Virus record (IMG/VR): IMGVR_UViG_3300017991_000169
Location: 1 to 44,390 of that record
DNA from: a virus
DNA: 44,390 nt
Direction: 5' to 3' (one strand)
Position 1 is the first letter of the stretch, and the number at the start of each line of letters is the position of its first letter. Under the pieces are notes generated by a model. It ran no database searches. It was not told the DNA's origin and saw only the letters and a list, made by a program, of their open reading frames with translations. This document shows, piece by piece, positions 8,354 through 15,535 of this stretch. The position numbers were made by a program, and so were the translations under genes.

Positions 8354-8655
8354 TTCTGGACTCCACAGGCGTAGGCCACCAGGGCAGACAAGGCCGCCAA
8401 GATCGCAGCTAACATTTTGCTAGAATGTTTTTTCAGCCAATTATCCGAGCCGATCTGGTTTTCAAGTACCTCGACCCGGCCCCGCAGCCCGATCCCGTTG
8501 TTGCCGTCGAGGATCTTCTCGACCCGGTGGATCGACTCCAACGCAGCGGGACACCGCTCATCCAGGCGAGCGGCCAGCGTGTCGACCTTGGTCGTCAACT
8601 CCGCCTGCGACGTGTACGTCTGCCGGATCAGGTCGTAGATTTCGGTTTCGCTCAT
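8350..8655 (-). CDS. XhlA/holin-like coiled-coil membrane protein
   Basis: A 101-aa protein. An N-terminal coiled coil (IRQTYTSQAELTTKVDTLAARLDER; VEVLENQIG) is followed by one C-terminal transmembrane helix (MLAAILAALSALVAYACG). This architecture matches hemolysin XhlA-type and other phage lysis accessory proteins. Coupling to the genes on both sides by ATGA places it in the envelope/lysis gene cluster. A holin role is plausible but not shown; two other small membrane proteins nearby are alternatives. Confidence 0.62.
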   Translation of the reverse strand: MSETEIYDLIRQTYTSQAELTTKVDTLAARLDERCPAALESIHRVEKILDGNNGIGLRGRVEVLENQIGSDNWLKKHSSKMLAAILAALSALVAYACGVQK

Positions 8656-8867
8656 GTTCGGTCGTACAGGATCTGTTGTCGGGTGTCACCGTCGTAGATC
8701 ACCACGTCGACACGTTCGTCGTCGAGTTCGATGTAGGCCGATTTCCCGACCTCCCAGTCGCGCCATTCCAGCATCAGCGTCGAGCCGTTGCCTTTCCACC
8801 CACACGCCGGGCGACTACACTGCGGCACGACGCTCCGTAGGGCCTCGATGGATGTCACGCCTTCCAC
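8652..8867 (-). CDS. Hypothetical protein, paralogue of the 138-aa neighbour
   Basis: A 71-aa protein with a GTG start at 8867 and a GGGAGGG tract just upstream. Its centre (WEVGKSAYIELDDERVDVVIYDGD) resembles a segment of the protein encoded at 9184-9600 (TATGRRAYIEIDEENVCVGVG), which suggests a small shared beta fold. A CxxxxC pair (CSRPAC) lies before it. The function is unknown. Confidence 0.6.
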   Translation of the reverse strand: MEGVTSIEALRSVVPQCSRPACGWKGNGSTLMLEWRDWEVGKSAYIELDDERVDVVIYDGDTRQQILYDRT

Positions 8868-9187
8868 CCCTCCCGGTTGCGGTTATTCCACCATTTCCAG
8901 ACGAGCTGGATCAAGATCGGCAACACGATCTTGACGAAGATCAGCCACCAGCCAATCGACCTCGGCCGGCGTCCCTGATGTCGCATTCGATAGCGGCAGC
9001 GGGCCTCGGATTCCATCTCCTCCCGGAATCGCTCGTAGTTCTGGTTCTCGGAGAACTTCAATAGCTCCAGCCCCGACCGGATCATCTGCCGGGATTCCGT
9101 CGGGGTCCGCCGCACGCACCAGCTCCGCCGGAAGCAGAAGTCGGTGCAGGCTACCAAGTCGTCACGGATCGGGGTGATGGGAGTCAT
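8855..9187 (-). CDS. Small single-span membrane protein
   Basis: A 110-aa protein with a basic, Cys-containing N-terminal two thirds and one strongly hydrophobic C-terminal helix (WWLIFVKIVLPILIQLVWKWW), ending in a short basic tail. The start at 9187 overlaps the upstream stop as ATGA; longer starts add only Arg/Gly-rich translation. Topology and position make it a candidate lysis accessory protein (spanin or pinholin-like), with no decisive motif. Confidence 0.6.
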   Translation of the reverse strand: MTPITPIRDDLVACTDFCFRRSWCVRRTPTESRQMIRSGLELLKFSENQNYERFREEMESEARCRYRMRHQGRRPRSIGWWLIFVKIVLPILIQLVWKWWNNRNREGWKA

Positions 9188-9600
9188 GCCACGGCCTCGT
9201 AGTCGGCGATCACCTGGTCGGCACCGAGGCCGACTCCAACGCAGACGTTTTCCTCGTCGATCTCGATGTAGGCCCTCCGTCCCGTGGCGGTCCACTGGAG
9301 AAACAACTGCTCGCCCTCCCAGCTCACCACGGCCGGCAGCTCCCACTCGCCGAGCGTCTCCTGGGCCCGGTCGAGGGTCTCCTGAACGCCGGTCAGCGGA
9401 CGGTAGTCGCACTGCTCGAAGTCCGGCCCGGTCGCAACTCGGAACGCGACGCCGTCCTCACCGACCCGGAGCGTCGCCCAGACGTGATCCTCACGCTGCC
9501 AGTCGACGTGGAGATTTTGCCCAATCCACTGGACCTCCGTCGGCAGTATTCCCGCGCCGATCACATCCTTGGCAAGGTGCAGTGTCTTTGTGGTGCTCAT
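9184..9600 (-). CDS. Hypothetical 138-aa protein
   Basis: No named family is recognised. The protein is beta-rich with two similar halves (VQWIGQNLHVDWQREDHVWATLRVGEDGV and VSWEGEQLFLQWTATGRRAYIEIDEENV), which suggests an internal duplication of a W-x-x-L-x-x-W unit. The second half also resembles the 71-aa protein encoded at 8652-8867. The ATG at 9600 overlaps the upstream stop (ATGA). Confidence 0.65.
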   Translation of the reverse strand: MSTTKTLHLAKDVIGAGILPTEVQWIGQNLHVDWQREDHVWATLRVGEDGVAFRVATGPDFEQCDYRPLTGVQETLDRAQETLGEWELPAVVSWEGEQLFLQWTATGRRAYIEIDEENVCVGVGLGADQVIADYEAVA

Positions 9601-9782
9601 ACGATCTCTATCGTGGCCAGCGGTGGCACCCAAATCGTCACGCCACCGAGTCTGACTCCCCCCGCCAGGCACACCGAACAGTACGGTCCCGTGCCGTTGA
9701 CCATCGAGGCATCGCCCGGTGCGATCGGCTGACCGCACTTCGCACACCGTTGTTCACCTGGCAGATCTCGTCGTGGTCTCAT
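9597..9782 (-). CDS. Small zinc-ribbon protein
   Basis: A 61-aa protein with two CxxC knuckles (CAKCGQ and CSVC) 23 residues apart, which fits a single zinc ribbon. The ATG at 9782 was chosen; a GTG at 9824 would add 14 residues and overlap the upstream gene. The partner or target is unknown. Confidence 0.58.
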   Translation of the reverse strand: MRPRRDLPGEQRCAKCGQPIAPGDASMVNGTGPYCSVCLAGGVRLGGVTIWVPPLATIEIV

Positions 9783-9792
9783 ACGGCCGAAC

Positions 9793-10023
9793 TCACCGGC
9801 GGCATCGGGGACGCAGCACGGCACCGACTAATCGCCGGACCGGCCGTCTCTTACAGAAGAACCGGCGGACCGGCTGCCGTTGGGCCACGGCTCGGACGGC
9901 ACGTCGAACCGGCTGGTGGGTAACAACAGCTCGGACCACGGTGCGGACCGGCTGGATGGTACACTGCCCGTCGGCACACTGCGGTGTGCCCAACAGGGCG
10001 GCGGCTAGAATCAAAGTGTTCAT
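9793..10023 (-). CDS. Small secreted Arg-rich repeat protein
   Basis: A 76-aa protein. After a short signal-like stretch (MNTLILAAALLG) come a Cys pair and four imperfect repeats of QPVRxxVRAV type (IQPVRTVVRAV, HQPVRRAVRAV, RQPVRRFF, RRPVRRLVGAV), giving a very basic protein. An RBS (AAGGAGATGCG) supports the ATG at 10023. Such cationic repeats may bind nucleic acid or envelope polymers; this is speculation from charge only. Confidence 0.62.
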   Translation of the reverse strand: MNTLILAAALLGTPQCADGQCTIQPVRTVVRAVVTHQPVRRAVRAVAQRQPVRRFFCKRRPVRRLVGAVLRPRCRR

Positions 10024-10036
10024 CGCATCTCCTTGA

Positions 10037-10795
10037 TTAAGCGGCCCTGGCCATCTCCTGCCAGCGGGCCAGGTTGTCCTTGCGGGCCTCGACATATCCT
10101 CGGGAGTCAACGGTCGTCCGCACGGCAAACGCCCCGTAGCGGAAGTTGATCGCACTCAATCGAATCTGCCCGATCCCGTCGCCGTTCCAGTCGGCCCCCC
10201 ACGAGTTGGCATAGTCCGCCGTATCCATATCCCGGAGGTAAATGAGAACGCAACTATGCCCCTGCCAGCCGAACACGACCGGGTACGACCGCAACAGGGC
10301 CGTGCGGGTCTCGGCGATGGTCGTGATGTCATAGGTCTCTGCAATGCGAAAGTAACACCCGACCTCTTTCCATAGCTGATCAGGTGCTTGGTTGCTCCAT
10401 CCCTTCGACCGTGGCCAGATTTCCATTGGCAGAATGCCCCGCCGGCTCGCAAAGTCCAGGTTCCGGTCGATGTTCGAGCCGCCATCCTTCCCATCGCTTG
10501 TAAATGCGTAGATCGACCATGGAGACAAGAGCACATGGGGGCGGAGTTGAGAGCTATTGCTGATCATTACCGCCTGGCTGGTCGACTCCGTGGCGCAACT
10601 TCCCCGCCCGTCCTGATCCAAAATCTCGTCGATATCGGTTTCCAGGCTCTGGGTGCCGATCGCCAATTCCTCCCGGCACTGGTCGTCCGAGAAAACCTCC
10701 AGCCGATCTTCAAACAACGGAAAGGCTTTGCCCGGCAGCCACAGCCGCGGCAAACAGCCGCTCTTCTTTCCGGGCGGGATAATCAACTCGCTCAT
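10037..10795 (-). CDS. Papain-like (C1) cysteine peptidase
   Basis: A 252-aa protein with the ordered catalytic signature of C1 peptidases: oxyanion Gln and nucleophile Cys in LDQDGRGSCATEST (about residues 59-72), His in GWQGHSCVLI (about 178), and Asn in YANSWGADWNGDG (about 200). No signal peptide is seen, so it either acts in the cytoplasm or is released by lysis. It is ATGA-coupled to the polyproline lipoprotein gene. Possible roles are virion maturation, lysis or attack on a host protein; the site between envelope genes favours the last two. Confidence 0.82.
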   Translation of the reverse strand: MSELIIPPGKKSGCLPRLWLPGKAFPLFEDRLEVFSDDQCREELAIGTQSLETDIDEILDQDGRGSCATESTSQAVMISNSSQLRPHVLLSPWSIYAFTSDGKDGGSNIDRNLDFASRRGILPMEIWPRSKGWSNQAPDQLWKEVGCYFRIAETYDITTIAETRTALLRSYPVVFGWQGHSCVLIYLRDMDTADYANSWGADWNGDGIGQIRLSAINFRYGAFAVRTTVDSRGYVEARKDNLARWQEMARAA

Positions 10796-11457
10796 CTGTA
10801 TTTCTCCACGACCTTCACGGCCTCAGCAGCGGTCGCCGGCAGGGCCTCAGCGGCCCGTGGGGCAAATGAGTTGTCCGTTGCGATAGTAGCAACCACGATT
10901 GCCGGTGGCCGGACGCCAGCCTCCCCAATCTTTTGGAGGCAGAGGGCGAACCACGGCGGCACCTTGCCGGTTCGGCCGTCGACCAGGTCCGGGTCCTCGA
11001 ACCGGGCCCAGATGTTTTCCCGGTCGAGGTGCGTCTCCAATCCGTCGAGCACCCGGGTCAGTGCCGGCGGCCGATTCGCCGATTCCGCCACCACCACGAT
11101 CGCCAGTTTGCCCGGCGGGGGCGGTGGCGGAGGCGGAGGGGGGGGAGGTTCGGCCTTCCCAACGGTGAACTTTTTCATCACCTGTTTCTTGGTGACCGTC
11201 CGCTTTTCCCAGTCGATCGTCAACAAGAGCACCTTCAGCCGGTGCTCACCCGGCGCCGCCCAGATGTGCAGCGTTTGACCGTTGTCGAGTTCGATCGCCT
11301 CAAGGTCGTCTCCGAACTCCCAGAAATAAACCGAGGCCTCGTCCGAGACCGTCGCTACGATCGGCTCATAGGGCTCGTAGCGATCCTCCATCTCGATCGC
11401 CGCCGGGCAGCCGCCCAGGCCGAGGAACAGGAGTGCCGCCGCAAAACATCCGTGCAT
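10792..11457 (-). CDS. Lipoprotein with polyproline linker
   Basis: A 221-aa protein with a signal peptide ending in a lipobox (LGLGGC, cysteine near residue 17). A PKD/Ig-like beta domain follows (YEPYEPIVATVSDEASVYFWEFGDD...), then a linker of twelve consecutive prolines at about residues 104-115. The C-terminal alpha/beta domain begins KLAIVVVAESANRPPALTR. The design is typical of surface-exposed two-domain lipoproteins. TAGGAG precedes the start. It is coupled to the cysteine peptidase downstream, so the two may act together at the envelope. Confidence 0.72.
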   Translation of the reverse strand: MHGCFAAALLFLGLGGCPAAIEMEDRYEPYEPIVATVSDEASVYFWEFGDDLEAIELDNGQTLHIWAAPGEHRLKVLLLTIDWEKRTVTKKQVMKKFTVGKAEPPPPPPPPPPPPGKLAIVVVAESANRPPALTRVLDGLETHLDRENIWARFEDPDLVDGRTGKVPPWFALCLQKIGEAGVRPPAIVVATIATDNSFAPRAAEALPATAAEAVKVVEKYR

Positions 11458-11466
11458 GATAGACTC

Positions 11467-11769
11467 CTACAGCTCGTCGATTGGCGTGACATCAACCCGC
11501 AGGGCACCCAGCGGTGCCGGCCCGTCACGTGGCTCGATCTGCTCTCGGATCGACTTGTAGACGTGGCGGCAGACCAGCAACCGATCCGGGTCCGACTGAT
11601 GCACTGCCGCACGGCCGCACTCCGGACAGCGAAACGTCCGCAAGGACTCGGCCAGGTGTCGGCGGCGGGCCTCTTGGGCTGCCATCACCTCACGGTACGT
11701 GTCCATCGCCGCCCGGATTTCCTCCGAGGTCGGCTGTGGCCGATCGGCCGCCCACGTCACCGTCGTCAT
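11467..11769 (-). CDS. Small zinc-binding protein, function unknown
   Basis: A 100-aa protein with an N-terminal helical region (EEIRAAMDTYREVMAAQEARRRHLAES) and a CPECGRAAVHQ...LLVCRH segment that could bind zinc through three Cys and one His. A GAGGAG RBS precedes the ATG at 11769. No family is recognised. Confidence 0.62.
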   Translation of the reverse strand: MTTVTWAADRPQPTSEEIRAAMDTYREVMAAQEARRRHLAESLRTFRCPECGRAAVHQSDPDRLLVCRHVYKSIREQIEPRDGPAPLGALRVDVTPIDEL

Positions 11770-11778
11770 CGAGACTCC

Positions 11779-11985
11779 TCACCAAAGGCGTAGGATTGCC
11801 ACGGCCATTGCCACCACGACGCCGGCCAGCAGAAAGACCTCGGCCCAGAAATCGATCCGGTAGTGCCGCCGCCACTCCTGATCGAATGCCCACAGAAACC
11901 ACAACAGGACACCAGCCCCGAGGCCGACCGCTCCGAAGAAGACGCTCAGCAGGATTTGGAACCAAAGCGTGTCGAAGCCTTTCAT
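11779..11985 (-). CDS. Two-transmembrane small protein, holin candidate
   Basis: A 68-aa protein with two hydrophobic helices (WFQILLSVFFGAVGLGAGVLLWFLW and AEVFLLAGVVVAMAVAILRLW) joined by a charged loop (DQEWRRHYRID). Size and topology fit class II holins. The ATG at 11985 overlaps the upstream stop (ATGA). A holin role is inferred from topology and from a candidate cysteine peptidase nearby. Confidence 0.6.
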   Translation of the reverse strand: MKGFDTLWFQILLSVFFGAVGLGAGVLLWFLWAFDQEWRRHYRIDFWAEVFLLAGVVVAMAVAILRLW

Positions 11986-12416
11986 CACGCCGACCTACGG
12001 GCCCGATTCACGTCGAGGATCGTGGCCAGCCGCCACTCCCCTTCCGGCAGTTCCGGCCAGAGCGTGGCACCGAACAGATCGACGATCATGTCGTAGAACT
12101 CGCTGGCCACGTAATGGACCAGCTCCCCGATCGCCCGGTCCAGGGCCGGCTCGATGACCAGATCCGGCACCCACGGGATGTTGACCGGCTTGATCACCAA
12201 CTCGTAGAAGCGGTCGACACAAAAGAGCACCAGGTCCCGCTTCTCGGCCTCGGTCGCCGAAATCGCGTGGACAATGACGGCCACTCGCCGGACAAACGCC
12301 CGGATCACGACCGCCACATCCCGCACCGATATCCCGTCCTTGACCACCTCCTGGGCCTCAGCGATCAGGGCCTCGACCTGCTCCTGAACCAGTTCGTAGA
12401 GTTCCGCCGGCGTCAT
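11985..12416 (-). CDS. Hypothetical helical protein
   Basis: A 143-aa, mostly helical, acidic protein (LYELVQEQVEALIAEAQEVVKDG; DLVLFCVDRFYELVIKPVNIP). The ATG at 12416 has a GGAGG RBS; an ATG at 12500 would add 28 residues and lengthen the overlap with the LexA-like gene. The middle section (VRAFVRRVAVIVHAI) is hydrophobic but not clearly membrane spanning. The family is unknown. Confidence 0.58.
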   Translation of the reverse strand: MTPAELYELVQEQVEALIAEAQEVVKDGISVRDVAVVIRAFVRRVAVIVHAISATEAEKRDLVLFCVDRFYELVIKPVNIPWVPDLVIEPALDRAIGELVHYVASEFYDMIVDLFGATLWPELPEGEWRLATILDVNRARRSA

Positions 12417-12753
12417 CACTCGCCTCCGTAATTTGCGGACTGTTGTCTCCCGCAATTCTACGGATTGGCCCACACCCGCCGCTAGATGCGAATTCGCCAT
12501 GGCAATTGAGGGACTCGTACAGTGCCCGGCCCTTGGCAGTCAATTGAATGCCACAGTGTTTACCATAATGGCGGACAATCAGCCCCCGCTTCTGCAACCC
12601 AAAGAGATGCTGTTCGGCTGAGTTGTGCGAGCTGCACCCCAGGAAGTCGGCAATGGCCTGCTGGGTCGGCGGCAGCCCGGTCTCCCGAATCGTGCTGCCG
12701 ACGAGCCAGAGCACCCGCTTTTGTTTGTCCGTCGGTGGCCGGTCAAGGTCCAT
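12358..12753 (-). CDS. LexA-like winged-helix DNA-binding protein
   Basis: A 131-aa protein. Residues 1-75 match the LexA N-terminal domain: TDKQKRVLWLVGSTIRETGLPPTQQAIADFLG, then a recognition helix and GLQKRGLIVRHYG wing. The S24 autoprotease domain is absent; the remaining 55 residues are Gly/Ser rich and probably disordered. It may therefore be a DNA-binding regulator that competes at LexA-type sites, or a phage repressor insensitive to RecA. The start overlaps the upstream gene as ATGA. The 3' end overlaps the next gene by 59 bp, so the extreme C-terminus is uncertain. Confidence 0.72.
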   Translation of the reverse strand: MDLDRPPTDKQKRVLWLVGSTIRETGLPPTQQAIADFLGCSSHNSAEQHLFGLQKRGLIVRHYGKHCGIQLTAKGRALYESLNCHGEFASSGGCGPIRRIAGDNSPQITEASDDAGGTLRTGSGAGRGPDR

Positions 12754-13154
12754 CACAAACTCCTCTTCGCTGCCACGGGGCAGTGCCGCTGGTCGTCCTC
12801 GGCGTGAAAATACGCACCGGGGCGCGACGGGTGGACAAATTCCAACAGGGCGTAGTTGGCCAGGTCGACGAGGTGCTCCTGGTTTCCGGTCTGCTCGTAG
12901 AGGTCGAGCTTCATTCGCGCCCCTCCGATCAGGTCGTGCCGACGTCCGCCGGCCGCGCGCCACTTATCGGGACCCCCAAGCCGTCCATACCGAAACGCCC
13001 CCACGATCAACCGGTTTCGGCAGAGCCGCTCGAACTCCGGGGACCACTCCGTCACGGACAGCAGGTCCAGGTCGGGCATCGGCCGACGAGGCCCTTCCGG
13101 CACCCCGAGCGAGGCCAACAGATGGGCCCGCAGATGTTCCGAGACCCGCAACAT
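12753..13154 (-). CDS. Conserved-type phage hypothetical protein
   Basis: A 133-aa protein with a pattern I have seen in other phage early regions: EFERLCRNRLIVGAFRYGRLG, then LDLYEQTGNQEHLVDLANYALLEFVHP. The invariant-looking His, Asp and Glu residues suggest a small helical fold, possibly related to all-alpha NTP-PPase-like proteins. That link is inference only. RBS AAGGAGG lies before the ATG at 13154, which overlaps the upstream stop. Confidence 0.68.
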   Translation of the reverse strand: MLRVSEHLRAHLLASLGVPEGPRRPMPDLDLLSVTEWSPEFERLCRNRLIVGAFRYGRLGGPDKWRAAGGRRHDLIGGARMKLDLYEQTGNQEHLVDLANYALLEFVHPSRPGAYFHAEDDQRHCPVAAKRSL

Positions 13155-13483
13155 CACGCCTCCTTCCGCTTCTTCCTGGCCCGTTTCTCGGCCTTAGCGA
13201 TCCGGTTGGCCTCCAACCGGGCCGCCTCGTTCTGCCGGCGGCGGACCTCGCCCTCGGCCACGGCCACCTGTTCGGCAAGCAGATGTTTCAGTTCATCCAC
13301 GGCGTACCGGTCCAACGCCTCCGCGATCCCCAGCCGGATCGCGTGGTTCAGTTTCCGCTTGTGTGATTGCATATCCACCTCCAGCCCGACGGCCCGCATC
13401 AACACGTCGCCACGGTCCCGCTGCAACGCCTCGTAGAGTGCGTTGTAGAGCTCGTCGGGTAATCTTCGGGTGGCTGGGGGCAT
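13154..13483 (-). CDS. Basic helical/coiled-coil protein
   Basis: A 109-aa protein, entirely helical by composition, ending in a highly basic segment (EANRIAKAEKRARKKRKEA) that may contact nucleic acid. No domain is recognised. It sits between a DUF1064-type nuclease gene and early genes, within the recombination/nuclease cluster. Confidence 0.62.
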   Translation of the reverse strand: MPPATRRLPDELYNALYEALQRDRGDVLMRAVGLEVDMQSHKRKLNHAIRLGIAEALDRYAVDELKHLLAEQVAVAEGEVRRRQNEAARLEANRIAKAEKRARKKRKEA

Positions 13484-13492
13484 TGTTAGGGG

Positions 13493-13888
13493 TCAACTCC
13501 GTCGCTCGTACTTGGTGATCTCCCAACCGCCACCCTCTTTTTTGGTCCGGCGGGAAACCAGGACGAAGACAAACGGGAACATCTCCGCGGCGATCTTGAG
13601 CTTGTTCATGTTCTTCTCGTCGCGGAAGCCCTTGACTTCGTGCATCTCGATCGTCCCATCGGGGAGCATTACGGCAAAGTCAGGCGTGTATCGCTGGCCC
13701 TTGATCGTCTTGCTGATCGCATGGACCAGCACGAACGTAATGCGTTCATACTCGTACCACAGGATCTCGCCGGCCACTTGCCGGCACTTCAGTTCGTCGG
13801 CGTAGGCCCGCTCCCTGGCGTTCGGTTGCCCGGGCGGGCTCTGCCCCGTCCGCCCACGGGCCCGGGGTAACTTCAGTACAATCGCCAT
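13493..13888 (-). CDS. DUF1064-family putative nuclease
   Basis: A 131-aa protein with the PD-(D/E)XK-type core of the DUF1064 family: YTPDFAVMLPDGTIEMHEVKGF (metal-binding Asp, then E-V-K) at about residues 68-90. An N-terminal segment (NARERAYADELKC) holds the conserved Glu. Family members are small phage endonucleases, often compared with Holliday-junction resolvases. RBS AAAGGA lies inside the preceding gene. Neighbouring RecE-like exonuclease genes support a recombination role. Confidence 0.8.
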   Translation of the reverse strand: MAIVLKLPRARGRTGQSPPGQPNARERAYADELKCRQVAGEILWYEYERITFVLVHAISKTIKGQRYTPDFAVMLPDGTIEMHEVKGFRDEKNMNKLKIAAEMFPFVFVLVSRRTKKEGGGWEITKYERRS

Positions 13889-14245
13889 TCACTTTTGTCC
13901 TTTGCGTTTACGCCGTGGCGCGGACGGGGCCGGCGGGGCTTGTGGTTTGACGCGGATGCAGTCGACCTCCTCACCGCCCATCTCGCAGGTCGTCGGGTAC
14001 AGCAGCAAGCGACAGCCAGGCCAGGTATCGGTGTCGCCACCGTAGAGCGCGACGATCCGCCGTGCGTTGGTCTTGTTGCAGACCATGCCCTTGTCGAACT
14101 CCGCGAAGTAGATGACCGGCCGCTTGTCCTCCTCGCGGCCGACCATCTCGGCCCGGACGGCTTTGATCGTGACGGTGTGGACCTCGCCGGCCAGGTGCCC
14201 GGCCCGGAGGTACGGATCGTCGAAAAAGGTGTCTATATGATGCAT
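13889..14245 (-). CDS. Conserved phage early protein, recombination cluster
   Basis: A 118-aa protein with an N-terminal beta-rich domain (GEVHTVTIKAVRAEMV...RPVIYFAEFDKGMVCNKTNARRIVALYGGDTDTWPGCRLLLYP) and a Pro/Lys/Arg tail. The KTNA...LYG.DTD.W.G sequence is characteristic of a phage family of unknown function that commonly accompanies exonuclease/recombinase genes; this is from memory. The beta-barrel pattern could indicate single-strand DNA binding, which is not proven. It overlaps the exonuclease 3' end by 13 bp. Confidence 0.74.
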   Translation of the reverse strand: MHHIDTFFDDPYLRAGHLAGEVHTVTIKAVRAEMVGREEDKRPVIYFAEFDKGMVCNKTNARRIVALYGGDTDTWPGCRLLLYPTTCEMGGEEVDCIRVKPQAPPAPSAPRRKRKGQK

Positions 14246-15099
14246 GTCTCACTCCCCAGTTTGAGTTGAATATCAGGATATGCCCACGTGGGCAGATCGA
14301 CCAGGAGGATCTCCCGGCCGTCGACGCTGGTCCAGTCGTCCTCGTCGAGCCGCCGGGCCAGGTCGCGGAGGTTCTCGCGGTTCTGCTGCCGGCCCAATGC
14401 GATCGCATCCTCGGGCAGCTCGAAAACGCGGACCTCGTAGGCCGGCGACTTGTCGACCGCGAGGAACAGGCCCCGACAGGCCTGGATCTGAAAGGCGTTC
14501 AGGCCGTCGAGGTACCAGGCGATCTGGCGATGATACCCGTAACGGACGCACTCCCGCCGCCACGCGTCGCGGTCGGTCGCCCGGGTCGTCTTGAAGTCGA
14601 CCAGGACCGGCGGTCGGCCGGCCCATAGAATATCGGGGCGGCATCGCAGATCGAGCCCCGTCTCGGCGTCGGTCCAGACCACGCTGTACTCATAGTGCAG
14701 GGCCTCGGCTACAATCCGCCGCCCGATCGGATGGTCGTACACGTGCCGGATCATCGCCCGGCACGTCGCCATCTCGGCCGCCTTAAGGAGGATCTTGCCG
14801 GCGTGCTCGGTGGCGAACTGGTCCCAGGCCTTGCCCAGCCGGGCCCCGTTCGCGCTGAGCACCTCCTCGGGGATCTCGACGAGCTGGTCGCGATCGGCAA
14901 ACGACGACAGCAGGGTGTGCGCCGCCGTGCCCAACTCTAGCGCCCGGCTCGCCTCACGCGGATAGAGCGGCGGCTTGGCGAGGAACCGCCCATAAAACAG
15001 CGGCGGGCTCGCGGCCAGGACCTCCAATTGCGAGCGGCTATACTCCGGCCGCCGGTGATACTCCTCGATCGAGCACTCGACGTGGCGTGCCTTACCCAT
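14233..15099 (-). CDS. RecE-like PD-(D/E)XK exonuclease
   Basis: A 288-aa protein. An N-terminal YSRSQLEVLAASPPLFYGRFL (as in exonuclease VIII relatives) is followed by LELGTAAHTLL with its His, then the nuclease core LDLRCRPDILWAGRPPVLVDFKTT. In that core the Asp and the D-x-K are metal-binding, and YHRQIAWYLDGL is the Q-containing motif. It would resect double-stranded ends to yield single strands for annealing. No Erf/Bet-type annealing protein is recognised next to it; the 118-aa neighbour might fill that place. A good RBS (GGAGG) precedes the ATG. Confidence 0.85.
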   Translation of the reverse strand: MGKARHVECSIEEYHRRPEYSRSQLEVLAASPPLFYGRFLAKPPLYPREASRALELGTAAHTLLSSFADRDQLVEIPEEVLSANGARLGKAWDQFATEHAGKILLKAAEMATCRAMIRHVYDHPIGRRIVAEALHYEYSVVWTDAETGLDLRCRPDILWAGRPPVLVDFKTTRATDRDAWRRECVRYGYHRQIAWYLDGLNAFQIQACRGLFLAVDKSPAYEVRVFELPEDAIALGRQQNRENLRDLARRLDEDDWTSVDGREILLVDLPTWAYPDIQLKLGSETCII

Positions 15100-15241
15100 G
15101 CTTTTCCTCCACGATCGTCACATTAGGACAGGTTTCGAGGTACTCCTCCAGGAGCCTGGCCCGCTCGTTCTCTTGGGCCTCCCGGGCCAGACGCTCCTCC
15201 TCCTCGTCCCGCTCACGCGGCGGGTCGATCGGTAGTTCCAT
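15092..15241 (-). CDS. Small acidic/charged helical protein
   Basis: A 49-aa protein with one long charged helix (REREEE-type, residues 8-33) and a CPNVTIVEE end. The ATG at 15241 has GAAGGAG upstream and lies inside the csrA 3' end (29-bp overlap), so the genes are coupled. An acidic partner beside csrA could modulate CsrA, but this is speculation. Confidence 0.6.
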   Translation of the reverse strand: MELPIDPPRERDEEEERLAREAQENERARLLEEYLETCPNVTIVEEKHG

Positions 15242-15398
15242 TCGGATTCTCCTTCTCCACCAGCTCACCACGCACCACGGGGATCTCCCGGGGTGCATCT
15301 ACACCCAGTTTCACCTGCCCTCTGGCCTCGGAGACGACGACCCGGATGCGGCCGTCAATGAGAAGTTCCTGCCCTTGACGTCGTGTCAGAATAAGCAT
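15213..15398 (-). CDS. csrA: CsrA/RsmA-family translational regulator
   Basis: A 61-aa protein carrying the full CsrA fold: MLILTRRQGQELLIDGRIRVVV, then GQVKLGVDAPREIPVVRGELVE. It keeps the RNA-contact residues of strand 1 (L-T-R-R at positions 4-7) and of the GVDAPREIPV-x-R segment. CsrA dimers bind GGA-containing loops in mRNA leaders and change translation. Its RBS (ACGGAGG) itself contains a GGA, and the leader has six more, so autoregulation is plausible. The tail after residue 48 is unlike bacterial CsrA. A phage copy could redirect host gene expression or time early/late translation. Confidence 0.93.
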   Translation of the reverse strand: MLILTRRQGQELLIDGRIRVVVSEARGQVKLGVDAPREIPVVRGELVEKENPNGTTDRPAA

Positions 15399-15530
15399 GG
15401 TTTAGCCTCCGTACTAAATAGCCCGGGACCGGGCCTCCTGCCGCAGCCCCCGGCGTCCTTGTTTAGGCGGCTCCGTGCCGCTCCGTCCGTCACGGCGTCG
15501 TGCCGTGAGGTCCTAGATCAGGATGATGGC
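15399..15530 (-). promoter_or_regulatory. GGA-rich structured leader of csrA
   Basis: Between the first pentamer array and csrA the minus strand has seven GGA trinucleotides in about 130 nt, including the one in the RBS. It also has hairpins such as CACGGC-N4-GCCGTG and a GCCCGG/CCGGGC stem just upstream of the start. GGA in hairpin loops is the CsrA recognition element. This suggests a CsrA-bound leader. Confidence 0.5.
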
Positions 15531-15535
15531 TTCGC

